Shown: in pieces, positions 19,001 to 28,964 of the stretch | How the letters are laid out: each line of letters opens with the position of its first letter | How positions within the stretch are numbered: the first letter of the stretch is position 1 | Assembly (NCBI GenBank): GCA_011524805.1 | Contig: WTJO01000019.1 | Location: 1 to 37,217 of the forward strand | DNA length: 37,217 nucleotides | Direction: 5' to 3' | DNA from: Alphaproteobacteria bacterium | GTDB lineage: Bacteria > Pseudomonadota > Alphaproteobacteria > Puniceispirillales > Puniceispirillaceae | The notes under the pieces: model-generated | What the model saw: only the letters and a program-made list of their open reading frames with translations | Told to the model about the DNA's origin: nothing | Database searches by the model: none | Made by a program: the position numbers and the translations under genes

Positions 19001-19954
19001 TCAAGCTGGCTGGCTGATAACGCGGATAGGCTCACCTGCCAGCCATGCTGCCAATGCCTCCAGCGTCTGGCCGTAAAATACGTTCATTGTCTCGGCTGTA
19101 ACATAGCCAATATGCGGCAGTAATAGCAGATTTGGCACATCTCTTAGCCTGTCATCTTGTGGCAATGGCTCATGATTGAACACATCGGTGGCCGCACCGG
19201 CAATCTGTCCAGCCCTCAGCGCCTCTATCAGCGCATCCTCATCAACAATGGGCGCGCGCGATGTATTCACGATATAGGCGTCCGGCTTCATCCATGCCAG
19301 CTCCTGTGCCCCGACAAGCCCCCTCACCCTGTCAGAGAGTTTCAGATGGATTGAGATAAAATCGGATGTTTTGAAAAATGTCTGTTTATCAGCGTAAGTT
19401 ACGCCCTGTTCTGCACACTGCTCTTCTGTCAGGTTCTGAGAATATGCAATCACATTCATGCCATAGGCCTTGCCTAGAGATGCGACTGCCGAGCCAAGTC
19501 TGCCAAGCCCCAGAATACCAAGCGTAGCCCCTCTTAAATCGCGTCCTGTCGCTACCTGCCAGCCGCCCTGTTGCATAGACAAAGCCGACGGCACAATCTG
19601 GCGTGCCAGTGCCCCTATCAGGCTCATCGCAAGCTCTGCTGTTGCATGACCGGGAGACTCTGTGCCGCAGACAATAATGCCGCGCCGTGCAAAACAGGCT
19701 AGATCAAGTGCCGCATTTCGCATACCTGACGTAAAAACAGCCTTCAGGTTTGGCAATTGTTCTATTACCTCTGCTGGAAAGCCTGTCCGCTCGCGCATCA
19801 CAAGCAGAACATCACATGGCGCGAGCCTGTCTATCAGAGGCTGACCTGAGAGTGTGTCAGAGAAAAATATTACCTCATGCTCTGCCTCAAATGGTGCAAA
19901 ATCTGCAAAATTGCGGGCATTTTCCTGCCAGTCATCCAGAACTGCGATTTTCAT
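19001..19954 (-). CDS. D-2-hydroxyacid dehydrogenase family protein
   Basis: TLGILGLGRLGSAVASLGKAYGMNVIAYS, VNTSRAPIVDEDALIEALRAGQIAGAATDVFNHEPLP, LLPHIGYVT. Confidence 0.93.
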   Translation of the reverse strand: MKIAVLDDWQENARNFADFAPFEAEHEVIFFSDTLSGQPLIDRLAPCDVLLVMRERTGFPAEVIEQLPNLKAVFTSGMRNAALDLACFARRGIIVCGTESPGHATAELAMSLIGALARQIVPSALSMQQGGWQVATGRDLRGATLGILGLGRLGSAVASLGKAYGMNVIAYSQNLTEEQCAEQGVTYADKQTFFKTSDFISIHLKLSDRVRGLVGAQELAWMKPDAYIVNTSRAPIVDEDALIEALRAGQIAGAATDVFNHEPLPQDDRLRDVPNLLLLPHIGYVTAETMNVFYGQTLEALAAWLAGEPIRVISQPA

Positions 19955-20116
19955 GATATTTTTTCCACGGTTATAAGAAGATAGATACCGGTTACAGGCC
20001 GGCTCACTATATCATATCTAGCGGTGATGCAAACGCAATATTTGCTATCTGCGATAAGCTATATTACACCCATGCACACAGATATGACTGATAAAGATAA
20101 AAGATAGGCACATATT

Positions 20117-20857
20117 ATGCTGAAAGCGGTGATTTTTGATAAAGATGGCGTCTTGCTTGATCTGGAGGCCACATGGCTGAACAGCGCAATAGCAATGACA
20201 CATTTTGTGGCCTCTCTTAGCGGCGGCAGGCATTCTGCATCTGCCTTTCAGCAGATTATCGGCATTGATGAGACAAACCGGTCTATTGACCCGAACGGGC
20301 TGTTTGCGGCAGGCACCAGCAAAGGCCAGATTGAGGCCTTCTGCGCGTTTGAACCTGAACTGGCACCCCAGCTTACAGAAGATGCAGAGACACGCAAAAA
20401 ATTACGGGATATCTTTCTGGATGAACGCCAGACAACCTTGCAGCAAAATGGTACTGTGTCCAATGGTGATGTGGTTACACCGCTTAGCGCGCTGAAAGCG
20501 GCAGGATACAGGCTGGCGGTGCTAACCAATGATTCAGAAACATCTGCAATACAGGGCTGTCAGGATATTGGCATTTTTGAGATGATGGACGTTGTTATCG
20601 GCTTTGATAGCGGCTTTGGACATAAGCCTGAACCATACGGGTTTCTTGAGATATGCAGACGCTTTGAGATTACCCCGCAAGAGGCGGTGATGGTTGGCGA
20701 TACCGCTGCTGACAGAGATGTTGCTATCGCCGCAGGGGCTGGCAGTTTCATTGGGGTATCTGCCCATCAGACAGCGCCTATCGCGCTTCAGGACTGTGCC
20801 TATCTGGTCAGTGACCTGACATCACTGCCTGAAATTATGATAGAAATAAATGGCTGA
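20117..20857 (+). CDS. HAD-superfamily hydrolase (phosphoglycolate phosphatase-like)
   Basis: VIFDKDGVLLDLEATW, LAVLTNDS, HKPEPYGFLEICRRFEITPQEAVMVGDTAADRDVAIAAGAG. Confidence 0.9.
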   Translation: MLKAVIFDKDGVLLDLEATWLNSAIAMTHFVASLSGGRHSASAFQQIIGIDETNRSIDPNGLFAAGTSKGQIEAFCAFEPELAPQLTEDAETRKKLRDIFLDERQTTLQQNGTVSNGDVVTPLSALKAAGYRLAVLTNDSETSAIQGCQDIGIFEMMDVVIGFDSGFGHKPEPYGFLEICRRFEITPQEAVMVGDTAADRDVAIAAGAGSFIGVSAHQTAPIALQDCAYLVSDLTSLPEIMIEING

Positions 20858-20860
20858 ATG

Positions 20861-21676
20861 CTAGCCCACAAAGGCCTTTTCAAGCACGAATTCGGCTGGC
20901 TGGCTATTGGCACCTTCGTTAAATCCTGCCTGCTCGCAAATTGCTTTCATATCCTGATTCATGGCCATAGAGCCGCAAATCATCACCCTGTCCGAACCAA
21001 CCGAGAGGGCAGGTATATTCAGCCTGTCAAATAGTTCGCCAGAGCTGATCAGGTCAGTTGGCCTGCCGGTCAGTTCAGATGGCTCACGGGTAGTTGATGG
21101 CAAATGGGTCAGCTTGGCAGTTGCCTGCTCACCTATCAGCATATCTGATTTCGCTTCTGCGACCAGCGATTTACCATAGCTCAGCTCATCTGCAAACCTG
21201 CACCCGTGAAGCAGGTAGATTTCGTCAAACCGCTCATAGGTCTCAGGGTCACGTATGATAGACGCAAACGGCGCAATGCCTGTGCCAGTTGATACCAGAA
21301 ACAGCCTGCTGGCAGGGGTTAGCGCATCAAGCACCAGCGTGCCTGTCGGCTTCCGCTTCATGATAATAAACTCATCTGGTTTGATATGCTGAAGCCGAGA
21401 GGTTAGCGGACCATCTGCCACCTTGATAGAATAAAACCCGATTTTCTCATCCCAGAACGGCGTGGTAATAGAATAGGCGCGAAGAAGCGGCTTTCCCTGC
21501 TCTGTCAACAGGCCAATCATCACAAATTCGCCAGACCTGAATCTGAAAGAGGCAGGCCGTTCTACCTCAAAAGAGAACAGCCTGTCTGTCCAGTGCTGTA
21601 CAGATAGCACCCTGACAGCATCCGGAGTCTGGTCTGTAATGGCGGCAATATCACTCATACTGGCTTGATCCCTCAC
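20861..21676 (-). CDS. fpr: Ferredoxin--NADP reductase
   Basis: FRSGEFVMIGLLTEQGKPLLRAYSIT, FLVSTGTGIAPFASIIRDP, YLLHGCRFADELSY, MICGSMAMNQDMKAICEQAGFNEGANSQPAEFVLEKAFVG. Confidence 0.95.
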   Translation of the reverse strand: MRDQASMSDIAAITDQTPDAVRVLSVQHWTDRLFSFEVERPASFRFRSGEFVMIGLLTEQGKPLLRAYSITTPFWDEKIGFYSIKVADGPLTSRLQHIKPDEFIIMKRKPTGTLVLDALTPASRLFLVSTGTGIAPFASIIRDPETYERFDEIYLLHGCRFADELSYGKSLVAEAKSDMLIGEQATAKLTHLPSTTREPSELTGRPTDLISSGELFDRLNIPALSVGSDRVMICGSMAMNQDMKAICEQAGFNEGANSQPAEFVLEKAFVG

Positions 21677-21794
21677 ATGCGTCTCGGCTTTGCAGACAGC
21701 TCACTGTTTCATACGCACTAGCTGAAATTTTGTCCAGTCCGGTGATGCAATATCCTGAGCTGTCATTAACGCCTTGAACTGGCCAAACTTAGCA

Positions 21795-21822
21795 TTGACT
21801 AACTTACTAAGTATCCTATATT
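21795..21822 (+). promoter_or_regulatory. Candidate sigma-70 promoter (TTGACT-N16-TATATT) with palindrome ACTTA-C-TAAGT in the spacer
   Basis: TTGACT 21795-21800, TATATT 21817-21822, palindrome 21802-21812. Confidence 0.55.
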
Positions 21823-21853
21823 AGAGTTGTTTCCCGCAAATAGGGTTAGCGCT

Positions 21854-23032
21854 ATGCAATCTTCTGACATAATCTTTGCCTCTTCTAGGCCAAAACCAAA
21901 TTACTGGTTTGCAGGTATCATCGGGCTTGTGATTATGCTGATGGTGCTGGATAGCTCTGCCATCACTGTTGTGGTAAATGCGATTTCTGAAGCATATCTT
22001 GCTGTCTCAACCTTTGTTGCAGGCACCTTGCTATTATTTTTTGCAGTAGAGCGATATTTCAATATTGATCTCAGCGACAAGCTGAGACATGCCGGCAAAT
22101 GGCAGGTAGTCATCGCAGCCTTTCTGGGCGCGTTACCCGGTTGTGGCGGGGCTATTATCGTGATGACCAGATATGTAAGCGGCTCGCTCAGCTTTGGTTC
22201 TGTGCTGGCGACCCTGACAGCCACAATGGGAGATGCTGCCTTTTTGTTGATAGCAAAAGAACCGCTAACAGGGCTGATGATTATCATTCTTGGCTTCAGT
22301 GTTGGTACAATTACTGGCTATTTCGTAGATTTCACCCATGGGCGCGATTTCATGCGTGATGCCGTGCCAGCGCAAAAAACAGAGGCTGTGCTTCTGGAAG
22401 ATGATGAACATGCAGACCTGTCCAGCAGGTTTCTGGATAAATTATGGCTGATATTGATGTTCCCCGGTCTCATCATTGGCATTATGCAGGCATTCCAGAT
22501 TGATATTGACAGTTTGCTGCCAGTACAATTTGCCTTCTCGCCAATTATTCTACTTGGCTTTGTGGGCGGTATTTTATGCTTTTCAATGTATATGCTGCCC
22601 CGTCTGTTTCCGTCTTTGCCCAGAAACCGGACATCTGATGTTACTGGTGCCTATGCTACTATCCGGCACACTATTTCAGATACAAATTTTGTCACAAGCT
22701 GGGTGATATTTGCCTTTATCGCATTTGAGCTGACAGTCCATACAACAGATTTTGATCTTGCCGCCATGTTTGACGGTATTGCGATATACGCACCCTTGCT
22801 GGCAATTCTGGTTGGCCTGTTACCTGGCTGCGGGCCACAGATTATCGTTACCAGCCTGTATCTTTCAGGATATATTCCACTATCTGCGCTTATGGGTAAC
22901 GCTATTAGCAATGATGGTGACGCCTTATTTCCGGCAATTGCCATTGCACCGCGCACGGCTATCGTGGCGACATTATATTCTACCATACCTGCCGTGCTGA
23001 TTGCCTATGGCTGGTATTTTCTGGAACGCTAG
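21854..23032 (+). CDS. Putative manganese/heavy-metal transporter (ten-TM ArsP_2/DUF2899-like family)
   Basis: Internal duplication: LPGCGGAIIVMTRYVSG...GDAAFLLIAKEP and LPGCGPQIIVTSLYLSG...GDALFPAIAIAP; many TM segments. ATG 21854 preferred since the 21827 start abuts the predicted TSS. Confidence 0.75.
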   Translation: MQSSDIIFASSRPKPNYWFAGIIGLVIMLMVLDSSAITVVVNAISEAYLAVSTFVAGTLLLFFAVERYFNIDLSDKLRHAGKWQVVIAAFLGALPGCGGAIIVMTRYVSGSLSFGSVLATLTATMGDAAFLLIAKEPLTGLMIIILGFSVGTITGYFVDFTHGRDFMRDAVPAQKTEAVLLEDDEHADLSSRFLDKLWLILMFPGLIIGIMQAFQIDIDSLLPVQFAFSPIILLGFVGGILCFSMYMLPRLFPSLPRNRTSDVTGAYATIRHTISDTNFVTSWVIFAFIAFELTVHTTDFDLAAMFDGIAIYAPLLAILVGLLPGCGPQIIVTSLYLSGYIPLSALMGNAISNDGDALFPAIAIAPRTAIVATLYSTIPAVLIAYGWYFLER

Positions 23033-24279
23033 CCCCGCATCTCTATAATCTTCTGTCTGGCAAGCTGGTCAAGTTCGCTATCTGCCATGCCAAGCACATC
23101 TGACAGCACCTGATAGGTATCAGCCCCTAATCGCGGGGCGGGCGCCGAGGGCGTTAGCGGCGTATCCGACATTCTGATAGGATTGGCCACCATAGGATGG
23201 CTGAACCCGTCTTTTTCGGGGGTGGTGCGCATAAGCTGACGGTGAATAGCCTGTGGCTCGTCAAAGACACGATGAAGGTCATTTACAGGCCCCGCAGGAA
23301 CGCCATTCTCGCCAAGCACAGCCAGCCAGTCATCTGTTGTTCTGGATTTCAACAGAGGGGTAAGCACGCCAAGTGCCTGTTCACGATGCATCACCCTGCT
23401 TTCATTGGTGCGGAATCTGTCATCTTCTGCAATTTCAGGCTTGCCGGCAATAGCACAAAAGCGGCTAAACTGGGCATCATTACCAATGGCCAGGATTATA
23501 TGACCATCTTTCGTCTCAAATGCCTGATAGGGCACAATATTGGGATGGGCATTTCCCATCCTCTGGGGTGCAATGCCTGTTGCCAGATAATTCAATGCCT
23601 GATTGGCCATGCTGGCCACTGCCACATCAAATAGTGCCAGATCGATATGCTGGCCTTTGCCGCTTGTTTTGCGATGCTCAAGCGCCGCCAGAATGGCGAT
23701 GGTTGCGTTCAGCCCCGTCAGTATGTCTACCAGCGCGACCCCTGCCTTTACCGGCATGCCACCAGGCTCATCATCAGGAAATCCGGTAACAGACATCAGC
23801 CCGCTCATGGCCTGTATCATAAAATCATAACCTGCACGATGCGATTCAGGGCCATCCTGACCAAAGCCTGTTAATGAGCAGTAAATCAGATGCGGAAAAC
23901 GGCTTTGCAAACTGTCATAATCAAGACCATATTTTTTCAGCCCGCCAACCTTGAAATTCTCAATAACAATATCTGCCTTGCTGGCAAGCTGGCAAATAAG
24001 TTCTGCGCCCTCAGAAGAGGTGATATCAATCGCAAGTGATTTTTTATTGCGGTTGGCACTGGCAAAGTAGGCAGAGATGCCCGGCTCGTCCGCTTGTGGA
24101 TCACGCAGATAGGGTGGCCCCCAGCCGCGTGTTTCATCACCTGTGACAGGCCGTTCTATCTTCCATATCTCTGCGCCCATATCACCCAGAGTCTGGGTTG
24201 ACCAGGGCCCTGCCAGCACGCGGCTGAGGTCAAGAATCTTCAGATGCCCAAGCGCAGCGGCAAGCGGATTGGCCGACAT
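23029..24279 (-). CDS. CaiB/BaiF (family III) CoA-transferase
   Basis: LKILDLSRVLAGPWSTQTLGDMGAEIWKIERPVTGDETRGWGPPY, ADIVIENFKVGGLKKYGLDYDSL, GYDFMIQAMSGLMSVTG. Confidence 0.95.
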   Translation of the reverse strand: MSANPLAAALGHLKILDLSRVLAGPWSTQTLGDMGAEIWKIERPVTGDETRGWGPPYLRDPQADEPGISAYFASANRNKKSLAIDITSSEGAELICQLASKADIVIENFKVGGLKKYGLDYDSLQSRFPHLIYCSLTGFGQDGPESHRAGYDFMIQAMSGLMSVTGFPDDEPGGMPVKAGVALVDILTGLNATIAILAALEHRKTSGKGQHIDLALFDVAVASMANQALNYLATGIAPQRMGNAHPNIVPYQAFETKDGHIILAIGNDAQFSRFCAIAGKPEIAEDDRFRTNESRVMHREQALGVLTPLLKSRTTDDWLAVLGENGVPAGPVNDLHRVFDEPQAIHRQLMRTTPEKDGFSHPMVANPIRMSDTPLTPSAPAPRLGADTYQVLSDVLGMADSELDQLARQKIIEMRG

Positions 24280-24287
24280 AATGGTCT

Positions 24288-25514
24288 CTAAAGCGAGGCA
24301 AATGCCTGAAGGCCGGTCTGCGCACGCCCAAGAATGAGCGCATGCACATCATGTGTGCCTTCATAGGTATTGACGGTTTCAAGATTCATCATATGGCGCA
24401 TCACATGATATTCTTCGGCAATTCCGTTACCGCCATGCATATCTCTGGCAAGCCGCGCAATATGCAGTGCCTTGCCACAGCTATTGCGCTTGATGAGCGA
24501 GATAAGCTCAGGTGCGCACGCATGCTCATCAAGCATCCGGCCGGCCCGAAGAACCGATTGTAGGCCAATGGCAATTTCTGTCTGCATATCAGCCAGCTTT
24601 AGCTGGATAAGCTGGGTGGCGGCAAGTGGCTTGCCAAACTGTTTGCGCTCAAGCGTGTAGTCTCTGGCAGCATGCCAGCAAAATTCGGCGGCACCAAGCG
24701 CACCCCAGCCAATACCAAACCGTGCCTTGTTCAGACAGCTAAACGGGCCTTTCAGCCCCTGGACATGCGGCAGAATAGCCTCTTCACCAACCTCAACCCC
24801 GTCAAGGCTGATTGAGCCTGTTACAGACGCACGAAGTGATAATTTGCCTTTGATTTTATCTGCGGACAGACCCTTCATGCCCTTTTCCAGAATAAAGCCT
24901 TTAATCTGGTTATCATGGGCGTCTGATTTTGCCCAGATAATGAAAACATCGGCAACAGGCGCATTAGATATCCACATTTTTGAACCTGACAGGCGATAGC
25001 CGGACGCGGTTTTTTCGGCGCGGGTACGCATGCCGGCAGGGTCTGAGCCTGCATCTGCTTCTGTGAGCCCGAAACAGCCTATCATCTCGCCTTTTGCCAG
25101 TTTCGGCAGATATTTCTGTTTCTGTTCTTCTGTGCCAAATGCTTCAATCGGGTGCATGACCAGCGAAGATTGCACACTCAGCATTGAGCGATAGCCTGAA
25201 TCAATCCGCTCAATTGCCCGTGCGACCAGACCATAACTGACATGATTTGCCCCTGCCCCGCCATAGGCCGTATCAACAGTAATGCCTAACAGCCCTCGTT
25301 CACCCATCTCGCGAAAAATCGACAAATCTGTCTTTTCTTCCCGATATGCCTCAATAATGCGAGGTGCCAGATATTCATCTGCATAGCCACGCGCCATATC
25401 CGAGACCATACGCTCTTCTTCAGTAAGCTGGCTTTCCAGACCAAACGGGTCTGCCCAGTCAAATATCGCTTTTTTCGGACGTGTGTTCACATCAGCACTA
25501 ACGCTATCCATCAT
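24288..25514 (-). CDS. Acyl-CoA dehydrogenase, most like glutaryl-CoA dehydrogenase
   Basis: [35 protein letters not shown]..., [71 protein letters not shown]. Confidence 0.9.
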   Translation of the reverse strand: MMDSVSADVNTRPKKAIFDWADPFGLESQLTEEERMVSDMARGYADEYLAPRIIEAYREEKTDLSIFREMGERGLLGITVDTAYGGAGANHVSYGLVARAIERIDSGYRSMLSVQSSLVMHPIEAFGTEEQKQKYLPKLAKGEMIGCFGLTEADAGSDPAGMRTRAEKTASGYRLSGSKMWISNAPVADVFIIWAKSDAHDNQIKGFILEKGMKGLSADKIKGKLSLRASVTGSISLDGVEVGEEAILPHVQGLKGPFSCLNKARFGIGWGALGAAEFCWHAARDYTLERKQFGKPLAATQLIQLKLADMQTEIAIGLQSVLRAGRMLDEHACAPELISLIKRNSCGKALHIARLARDMHGGNGIAEEYHVMRHMMNLETVNTYEGTHDVHALILGRAQTGLQAFASL

Positions 25515-25649
25515 ATCTCCAATGCACCAAGGCAGTTATATCGTGTGATTTTGCATCCCATGACAATAGCGTGTTTTCCCGATATATCAAATATCTAATT
25601 GCCAGTTTCAGCAATGCTTCCCGAACTGTAAAAAAATGGGCGGCAAGGG

Positions 25650-26549
25650 TTATTTCTGCGCTACCTTCCCAACTTGCTGGCTTCGCCGCCATAAATACAG
25701 CCCCGAAGCGACGATTAACGCCGCCCCTGACAGGGTTGCCGCATTCGGAATTTCGGCGAAAAACAGAAAGCCCCATATCATCGCAAATACCATTGCAAGA
25801 TAATTCAGAGGTGCAAGCTCAGTTGCTTCTGCCCGCATCAGTGCCTGTATCACACAATAATGACCAAAGCCGCCAAATAGTGACATGCTAGCCATCAGCA
25901 GAATTTCGAAATAGGATTGAGGTGTCTGCCAGATGAAAGGCAGAATGGCGGTGCTGACAACAGCCCCGAAACCGGCCGTATAGAACAGGGTTGTGTTGGC
26001 TGTCTCACCGGGCTTTAACAGACGTGTCAGCACCGAATAGCCAGCATAGCAGGTAGCGGCAAGCATTGGCAGAAAGGCGGCCAGTTCAAAAAATCCTGCC
26101 TCTGGCTGGATGATGATAAGCGCACCCACAAATCCGCCAATCAGGCTGATTATCCGCCTGATACCAATTGTTTCTTTCAGAAACATCACCGCCATCAGGG
26201 TTATAATAACGGGCGCAACCTGAAAAATGGCGGCGACCTTGCCTATCTGCATATAGGAAAGCGAGGTAAAGAAAAAGAACGTTCCGCCAAATAACGCTAT
26301 CGACCGCGCCAGTTGAAGACCAGGCTGTGTAGTGGTTGCCACCTCACCTAACCGGTTGATGAATATCAGCAAAATCAGTATAAACTGGCCTGTATATCGT
26401 GCCCACACCACCTGCATTGGTGGCTGTGCCTGGGATAGATATTTTGCCATTACATCCATGGTAGGAAAGGATATAACCGCAAAAACCATCAACATGATTG
26501 CCACCTGTCTGCTATTCAGGTATCTATCCAGAAAATTAACAAAAAACAT
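25650..26549 (-). CDS. DMT-superfamily (EamA) transporter
   Basis: ~10 TM segments, two EamA repeats; APLNYLAMVFAMIWGFLFFAEIPNAATLSGAALIVASGLYLWRR. Confidence 0.88.
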   Translation of the reverse strand: MFFVNFLDRYLNSRQVAIMLMVFAVISFPTMDVMAKYLSQAQPPMQVVWARYTGQFILILLIFINRLGEVATTTQPGLQLARSIALFGGTFFFFTSLSYMQIGKVAAIFQVAPVIITLMAVMFLKETIGIRRIISLIGGFVGALIIIQPEAGFFELAAFLPMLAATCYAGYSVLTRLLKPGETANTTLFYTAGFGAVVSTAILPFIWQTPQSYFEILLMASMSLFGGFGHYCVIQALMRAEATELAPLNYLAMVFAMIWGFLFFAEIPNAATLSGAALIVASGLYLWRRSQQVGKVAQK

Positions 26550-26587
26550 GATGTTACTCGTTGTGGCGCTTGCCGCTATCCAGTCAT

Positions 26588-26614
26588 AAAAACAGGTTCG
26601 TCACCTGTCTTTTT
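26588..26614. terminator. Bidirectional terminator-like hairpin AAAAACAGGT-TCGTC-ACCTGTCTTTTT between divergent genes
   Basis: 6-bp stem ACAGGT/ACCTGT with A-tract on one side and T-tract on the other. Confidence 0.6.
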
Positions 26615-26693
26615 ATGCTAGGCTGTAGATCAGACATACAGATGGCAAAACAGAAGAATTATAGACTAAGCACATAAAGGCTCGCATTAATCA

Positions 26694-28928
26694 ATGCCTA
26701 ATTTTGAAAATGACAGCCGTAAAGTGGTGAAAAATATGTCCAAAGATACCGATAAGGAGTTTGAGAAATGGCAGGCTCAGGCGCAAAAAGAGCTGCGTGA
26801 CACGCCACTTTCAGACCATAAAAAGGGAACGCTGGAAGGTATTGATATACAGCCGCTCTATACCGAAGCTGACCTTGACGGGCTGGCACATCTTAACACT
26901 CTGCCAGGTCAGGCACCCTATTTGCGGGGGCCACGTGCAACCATGTATACTGGCCGGCCATGGACCATCCGCCAATATGCAGGCTTTTCGACAGCATCAG
27001 AAACAAACAGATTCTTCAAATCAGCATTGGAGGCTGGCCAGAAAGGCCTGTCTGTTGCGTTTGATCTGGCCACGCACAGAGGATATGATTCAGACCATCC
27101 ACGCGTCTCGGGCGATGTTGGCAAGGCAGGCGTTGCGATAGATAGCGTTGAAGATATGAAACAGCTATTTGATGGCATACCGCTTGACAGGATGAGCGTT
27201 TCTATGACCATGAATGGCGCTGTTCTGCCAGTATTGGCTGCTTTCATTGTCGCAGGTGAAGAACAGGGCGTATCACAGGCACAGCTATCTGGCACTATCC
27301 AGAATGATATTCTGAAAGAATTTATGGTGCGCAACACCTATATCTATCCGCCAGAACCATCCATGCGGATTGTGGCCGATATTATTGCCCACACAGCAGA
27401 GCATATGCCGAAATTCAATTCGATTTCTATTTCCGGCTATCATATGCAGGAAGCAGGTGCCAATCTGGTTCAGGAACTGGCCTATACCCTGTCTGACGGT
27501 CTTGCCTATGTTCAGGCTGCAAAAGATGCCGGGCTGGATGTAGATAGCTTCGCCCCGCGCCTGTCATTCTTTTTCTGCATTGGCATGAATTTGTTTATGG
27601 AAGCATCAAAATTGCGTGCCGCCCGCTATCTATGGGCACGCTGGATGGAAAAGCTGTTCCAGCCATCTGACCCGCGCTCGCTTATGCTGAGGACGCATTG
27701 CCAGACATCTGGTGCCAGCCTAGCAGAACAGGACCCCTATAATAATGTTATCCGCACTACCATAGAGGCACTTGCCGCAACCCTTGGCGGCACCCAGTCA
27801 CTGCACACAAATTCATTTGATGAGGCGATTGCCCTGCCTACGCCATTCTCGGCGAGAATTGCCAGAAATACACAGCTTATCCTGCAACATGAAGCAGGAA
27901 TTACAGATACTGTCGACCCGCTGGCTGGCTCGTATTATGTAGAGACTCTGACCGCAGAGATGATCGAAAAAGCAGACCAGCTTATGACCGAAATTCACGA
28001 GATGGGCGGCATGATTAACGCTGTGCAGGATGGGCTTCCAAAGCGTGAAATCGAAAAGATGGCTACCATCCGTCAGGCAAAAATAGATTCAGCAGACACC
28101 GTGATTGTAGGCGTGAATAAATACCAGCCAGAAGAAGACGCAGCTGTGGATATTCTGGAAATAGATAATCAGGCTGTCCGCACAGAACAGATAGACAAGC
28201 TAGGTGCAATCAGATCAAAACGCGACGATGCGCGCGTTACAGACAGGCTGGCGGCGCTGGAGACTGGCGCAGGCAGCACAGGGCAAAATTTGCTGGCGCT
28301 AAGCATTGATGCGATGCGCGAGCGTGCAACTGTGGGCGAAGTATCAGATGCGCTGGAACGTGCCTTTGGCAGATATAAGGCCACCCCTGAACTGGTAACA
28401 GGGGTATATGAGTCACATTTTGGCGAAGCAGACCAGCTGGCCAGCATCAGAGAGTCACTTAACGCTTTCAGAGCTGAATCAGATGGCGAGGCACCTGTGC
28501 TGTATCTCGCAAAACTTGGCCAGGACGGCCATGACAGAGGCGCCAAGGTTATCGCCAGCGCCTTTAGCGATTTTGGTGTTGACGTAAGGGTCGGCGATCT
28601 GTTCGAAACCCCGACAGAGGCAGCCGGCACTGCGCTTGAGCTTGGCGCGCATATTATCGGTGTATCCTCCCTTGCAGCAGGTCACAAGACCTTACTGCCA
28701 GAACTGATCACCGAGCTGAAAGCGCAGGGCGCAGAGGATATTATGGTGATTTGTGGCGGCATTATCCCGCAACAGGATTATCAGTTCCTGTATGATGCAG
28801 GTGTGGCAGCTATTTTTGGCCCCGGCACCGCGATTCCCGAGGCAGCCTGTCAGACCATTGATAAGGCCACAGAAAATCTGCGCAGAATGCATAATTACAG
28901 GCAGGCCAGACTTGAATCATCTGGCTAG
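26694..28928 (+). CDS. Methylmalonyl-CoA mutase (fused catalytic and B12-binding domains)
   Basis: [102 protein letters not shown]; start may be internal. Confidence 0.93.
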   Translation: MPNFENDSRKVVKNMSKDTDKEFEKWQAQAQKELRDTPLSDHKKGTLEGIDIQPLYTEADLDGLAHLNTLPGQAPYLRGPRATMYTGRPWTIRQYAGFSTASETNRFFKSALEAGQKGLSVAFDLATHRGYDSDHPRVSGDVGKAGVAIDSVEDMKQLFDGIPLDRMSVSMTMNGAVLPVLAAFIVAGEEQGVSQAQLSGTIQNDILKEFMVRNTYIYPPEPSMRIVADIIAHTAEHMPKFNSISISGYHMQEAGANLVQELAYTLSDGLAYVQAAKDAGLDVDSFAPRLSFFFCIGMNLFMEASKLRAARYLWARWMEKLFQPSDPRSLMLRTHCQTSGASLAEQDPYNNVIRTTIEALAATLGGTQSLHTNSFDEAIALPTPFSARIARNTQLILQHEAGITDTVDPLAGSYYVETLTAEMIEKADQLMTEIHEMGGMINAVQDGLPKREIEKMATIRQAKIDSADTVIVGVNKYQPEEDAAVDILEIDNQAVRTEQIDKLGAIRSKRDDARVTDRLAALETGAGSTGQNLLALSIDAMRERATVGEVSDALERAFGRYKATPELVTGVYESHFGEADQLASIRESLNAFRAESDGEAPVLYLAKLGQDGHDRGAKVIASAFSDFGVDVRVGDLFETPTEAAGTALELGAHIIGVSSLAAGHKTLLPELITELKAQGAEDIMVICGGIIPQQDYQFLYDAGVAAIFGPGTAIPEAACQTIDKATENLRRMHNYRQARLESSG

Positions 28929-28964
28929 CTTTCTCTGTTTGGTAAGCTGGTTCCTTTAGTGCGG

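Noticed and set aside
28169-28892. Minus-strand ORFs of 153, 68 and 66 aa within the mutase gene
   Set aside because: Ser/Ala-rich antisense shadow of the B12-binding domain.
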